From assembly GCF_017353255.1 (NCBI RefSeq), contig NZ_JAFMYU010000007.1, positions 124,001-188,000 of the forward strand: a DNA stretch of 64,000 nt, in the 5' to 3' direction. Made by a program: the position numbers and the translations under genes. The notes beneath the pieces are model-generated. The model was not told the origin of the DNA. It searched no databases and was given only the letters and a program-made list of their open reading frames with translations. The DNA is from Fibrella aquatilis. Its GTDB lineage: Bacteria > Bacteroidota > Bacteroidia > Cytophagales > Spirosomataceae. This document shows positions 61,458-64,000 of the stretch, piece after piece (the stretch's first letter is position 1; each line of letters opens with the position of its first letter).

Positions 61458-62582
61458 TTATAAATCCCACCAGCGAGGCTTGATGCGGGTTCGGTAGTCG
61501 CTTTCCACGCAGGGGAAGCACTCTGCGTAGAAGGGGGGCGTGGGGGGATAGTAGCGCAGGTCGGGGGGCAGTGGTGACCGGTTATTGCGTAACACGAAGT
61601 AGGGTATCTTTTGCGCTCCGGAAGCACTGAAATACCCCAATACGTACTCGTCAGGGTTGTCCAGCGACCGGATATTGCCCTGTAATTTGGCAGGGGCCAC
61701 GTCGAAAATACCGCCATTGCTGGCCGTTAAGTTTTCTGTAGCCTTGTAATAGGCATAGGCACTGCGTGAAATAGATAATTGTTCAATTTCGAGGTAATAG
61801 CGAATGTACTCATCATAGGGTGCTCTCAGAATAAACTGTCGGCTGATGGCATTACCGTTGATTGCCTCATCGGAAAAAGCGTTAAGGCAATTCGGGCCGC
61901 TACAGGTTTCTATGTCCCAACATTGCTCGCAGCAGCCATATGAATATTCCTTGTTCAACGTGGGGTTATCTGCACCCCTGACAGATTTAATCGCACAGAA
62001 TTTTACCAACTCGTGGTGGGTCCATCTCCAGCGGTAGTAGTCGACGGGGGTGGCGGGGTCCTTGGTGTCGATATACACGTTGAAGCCTTTATCGAACACA
62101 AGGGTGCCGGGAATAAGCTTTTGGGTGTACTCGTCATATACCCTGTCGATGGGAGATACCGGTTTGATGGTTTCGAATCCTGATACATAGCGTCGGCCAT
62201 CGGTCAGCACGATGTTGAGTTGGTAGGTGTTGCCCCGAGTGCCCTGAAAGTCAGCAGACGTACGGTATACGCCTGTTCTATAACCAACTTCCAAAAAATC
62301 CTGCCGCTTGCCGGCGCTATCGGTCACGTAGACAGTGGCTCCGCTTACCCGGTAGTTGGTCGAGGCATTGGTAAAGTTGGCGGTGTATGAAAGCATGACC
62401 TGATGCGGTCCTGGCAGGTCGGTAATGTAACCGTCGACAATGAGTAGCTTGTCGGGCAACGATTTAGTATCGGGTTGGTAGGGTGTGACACAGGCAAAAA
62501 CGGCACCGATGAGTAACAGGAAAAGCGCTGTTCGCTGTGTAGGCACCCAAGATGAGCTTACGAAGATAAACCAGTGCTTCAT
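61458..62582 (-). CDS. DUF4249 lipoprotein
   Basis: A 374-residue lipoprotein: hydrophobic leader, then FACVTPYQPDTKSLP with the acylated Cys, then the β-rich DUF4249 domain with DKLLIVDGYITDLPGPHQV near the start and CCEQCWDIETCSG plus later Cys pairs. DUF4249 proteins occur beside TonB-dependent receptors and probably act as their surface partners. It is a close paralogue of the next gene (62676-63797), so a tandem duplication is likely. Ligand is unknown. Confidence 0.9.
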   Translation of the reverse strand: MKHWFIFVSSSWVPTQRTALFLLLIGAVFACVTPYQPDTKSLPDKLLIVDGYITDLPGPHQVMLSYTANFTNASTNYRVSGATVYVTDSAGKRQDFLEVGYRTGVYRTSADFQGTRGNTYQLNIVLTDGRRYVSGFETIKPVSPIDRVYDEYTQKLIPGTLVFDKGFNVYIDTKDPATPVDYYRWRWTHHELVKFCAIKSVRGADNPTLNKEYSYGCCEQCWDIETCSGPNCLNAFSDEAINGNAISRQFILRAPYDEYIRYYLEIEQLSISRSAYAYYKATENLTASNGGIFDVAPAKLQGNIRSLDNPDEYVLGYFSASGAQKIPYFVLRNNRSPLPPDLRYYPPTPPFYAECFPCVESDYRTRIKPRWWDL

Positions 62583-62675
62583 AAACGTGTGGTTTACGGG
62601 CAGTGCAACCAGGATTGACTACCTATGTCTGTCAATACGCTAATGTAACCAATGTGGGCAACACTAGCTAACTGG

Positions 62676-63797
62676 TCAGAACGTCCACCAGCGGGGTTTA
62701 ATGCGGGTTCGGAAGTCGCTCTCTACGCAGGCGGCGCAGGGTGGAGGTGGGGTAGCGGGGTCGGGTAAAGGTTGCACCCTAATATTGGGTGCGCCCTGCC
62801 CACGGGTACGGTCTACCACATAGGGCAGCTTCTGTGCCCCGGCGGCGCTGAAAAAGCCAAAAACTGGTTCGTCGGGATTGGTCAGCGACTTCATGTTGCC
62901 CCGCACCGAAGCCGGGGCTGCGTCGAAAATGCCGCCGTTGTTGCTGGTGAGGTTACCAATGGTTTTGTAGTAAACGTAGGCCGCGCGGGAAATAGCAAGC
63001 TGCTCTATTTCAACGTAATAGCGGTCGAAACTTTCAAACGGTGCCCGCAGAATAAACTGTCGGCTAATGGCGTTGCCGTTGATGGCCTCGTCGGAGGTGG
63101 CGTTGAGGCAGGCAGGTCCCGCGCAGGTACGCACATCCCAGCATTGCTGGCAACAATAGTAGCCGTATTCAGTGGTATTGTTGCGGATAGTAACCGACCG
63201 GGTGTTGCAAAAAATGACCGGGTCGAAGTTGGTCCAGCGCCAGCGGTAATAGTCGCCGGGGGTGGCGGGGTCTTTCGTGTCGAGGTAGATGTTGAAGCCC
63301 TTGTCGAAGGTTTTCGTACCGATAACTGGCTTCTCCGTATACTCGTCGTAGACCTTCAGCACGGGTGGCGCTGCCGTTATTGTCTCTGGTGTCGACTCGT
63401 ATTTACGGCCGTCGGCCAGTGTAATGTTGAGCTTGTACTTCTGCCCCGTCACCCCCGAAAAACTGGCGGGTGTGCGATACAGGCCGGGGCTTACTTCCAG
63501 AAAATCCTGCCGCTTGCCGGTGCTGTCGGTGAGGTATACCGTAGCTTTATCGGCCCGAAAATTAACCGATGCGTTGGTGTAATCGGCTGTATACGTGAGA
63601 CTTACCTGATGTGGTCCTAGTTGATTGGTAATATAGCCGTCGACGATCAGGATCTTGTTGGGTAACGATTTAGTCTCGGGTTGGTAGGGTGTTACGCAGG
63701 CCATAACGCCCACATAAAGTAGCGGCGGCACCAGAAACCGGCGCAGGCTGAGTCGGCGGGCAAGCAAGTCGGGCAAAGTCTTATAGAAACGGGGCAT
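62676..63797 (-). CDS. DUF4249 lipoprotein, paralogue
   Basis: A 373-residue lipoprotein very similar to the gene at 61458-62582: MACVTPYQPETKSLPNKI after the leader, LIVDGYITNQLGPHQV, CCQQCWDVRTCAGP, ATSDEAINGNAISRQFILRAP and the same FRTRIKPRWW end. It lies 37 bp after the TonB receptor fragment, in the order receptor, DUF4249, DUF4249, and is probably co-transcribed. The two copies may bind different ligands or give dosage. Confidence 0.9.
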   Translation of the reverse strand: MPRFYKTLPDLLARRLSLRRFLVPPLLYVGVMACVTPYQPETKSLPNKILIVDGYITNQLGPHQVSLTYTADYTNASVNFRADKATVYLTDSTGKRQDFLEVSPGLYRTPASFSGVTGQKYKLNITLADGRKYESTPETITAAPPVLKVYDEYTEKPVIGTKTFDKGFNIYLDTKDPATPGDYYRWRWTNFDPVIFCNTRSVTIRNNTTEYGYYCCQQCWDVRTCAGPACLNATSDEAINGNAISRQFILRAPFESFDRYYVEIEQLAISRAAYVYYKTIGNLTSNNGGIFDAAPASVRGNMKSLTNPDEPVFGFFSAAGAQKLPYVVDRTRGQGAPNIRVQPLPDPATPPPPCAACVESDFRTRIKPRWWTF

Positions 63798-63833
63798 GAG
63801 TATCGGTTGTAATTACGTAGCTGATCGGGCAGT

Positions 63834-64000
63834 TTAGAACCGCACGTTGTAGGTCAATGACGGAAAAGCCGTGCCGAAGATGGAGAGCTTGAAGGCGTCC
63901 TCAAACTGGCGCGGGTCGTAGCGGTAGAAGACCGAATAGGCGTTTTTGTGCGCGTACACGTTGTAAATCGCGAAGTTCCAGCTTTGTTGCACCTTCCGCT
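63834..64000 (-). CDS. TonB-dependent receptor, C-terminal end (cut by window edge)
   Basis: The last ~55 codons of a minus-strand gene, ending in PSLTYNVRF before TAA. The pattern QQSWNFAIYNVYAHKNAYSV, aromatic β-strands and a terminal Phe fit the last strands of a Bacteroidota TonB-dependent outer-membrane receptor. Its neighbours, two DUF4249 lipoproteins, are the usual partners of such receptors. The N-terminal plug and most of the barrel are outside the window. Confidence 0.75.
   Translation of the reverse strand, partial: RKVQQSWNFAIYNVYAHKNAYSVFYRYDPRQFEDAFKLSIFGTAFPSLTYNVRF

Overview
The window looks like chromosome of a GC-rich member of the Bacteroidota, most likely a Cytophagales bacterium of the Spirosoma/Fibrella/Rudanella type. 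The evidence is TAnnTTTG promoter elements, a type IX secretion (Por) C-terminal sorting domain, a TonB-dependent receptor with two DUF4249 lipoproteins, curlin-repeat proteins, a 7TMR-DISM sensor kinase and many Tat-signal sugar enzymes. No rRNA, tRNA, CRISPR array, integrase or transposase is visible. The one RNA gene is the SRP RNA near 8.8 kb. Both edges cut genes: a TrpF-like barrel on the left and a TonB receptor on the right.

Layout. 0-8.6 kb: a keto-sugar type operon (DUF1080 hydrolase and TIM-barrel isomerase), a PepSY membrane protein, a 1141-residue ThuA/PQQ-dehydrogenase/PKD/cytochrome c fusion, a TMEM220-like protein and a TPR lipoprotein. 8.7-20.9 kb: SRP RNA, galactokinase, a transaldolase-family enzyme, an FtsE-like ATPase, a GH109-like protein, a PTPS-FolE-SDR pterin operon, a threonine dehydratase-like enzyme, zwf-pgl, a CAP-domain lipoprotein and an M24 peptidase. 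21-31 kb: a curlin-repeat protein, a purine permease with an exported MTA/SAH nucleosidase, an acyltransferase, a membrane AraC regulator, a dienelactone hydrolase and fumC. 31-34.3 kb: an AT-rich leucine-rich-repeat gene followed by a duplicated, broken 3' end of fumC. 34.4-44.4 kb: mixed housekeeping and regulatory genes, ending in a kinase/regulator pair. 44.5-55 kb: a surface-protein region with a TPR-LuxR regulator, an SBBP protein, a lectin-like protein, a LytTR regulator, a collagen-like protein, a T9SS cargo and a second curlin-repeat protein. 55-64 kb: a methyltransferase, mqo, a small Cys-motif peptide with an MNIO (DUF692) enzyme, a GT9 glycosyltransferase and a DUF4249/TonB operon.

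Two things stand out. First, about twenty gene junctions carry inverted repeats, some with perfect arms up to 84 bp. Their arms are mostly built of 7-bp tandem words that differ from locus to locus. The heptads lead into a few recurring GC-rich core words and a loop. In four convergent pairs the arms contain both stop codons. I have no established function for this hairpin family. Second, a 50-residue exported peptide ending in CPGCGMG sits just upstream of an MNIO oxidase, the enzyme family that modifies cysteines in RiPPs such as methanobactin. This looks like a minimal, possibly undescribed, RiPP locus.

A third candidate is a 75-bp promoter element present twice, upstream of the SBBP protein and of the LytTR regulator. 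It carries a TACCC/GGGTA dyad and ends in the same TACGTTTG promoter box. It may define a small regulon controlling the surface-protein region.
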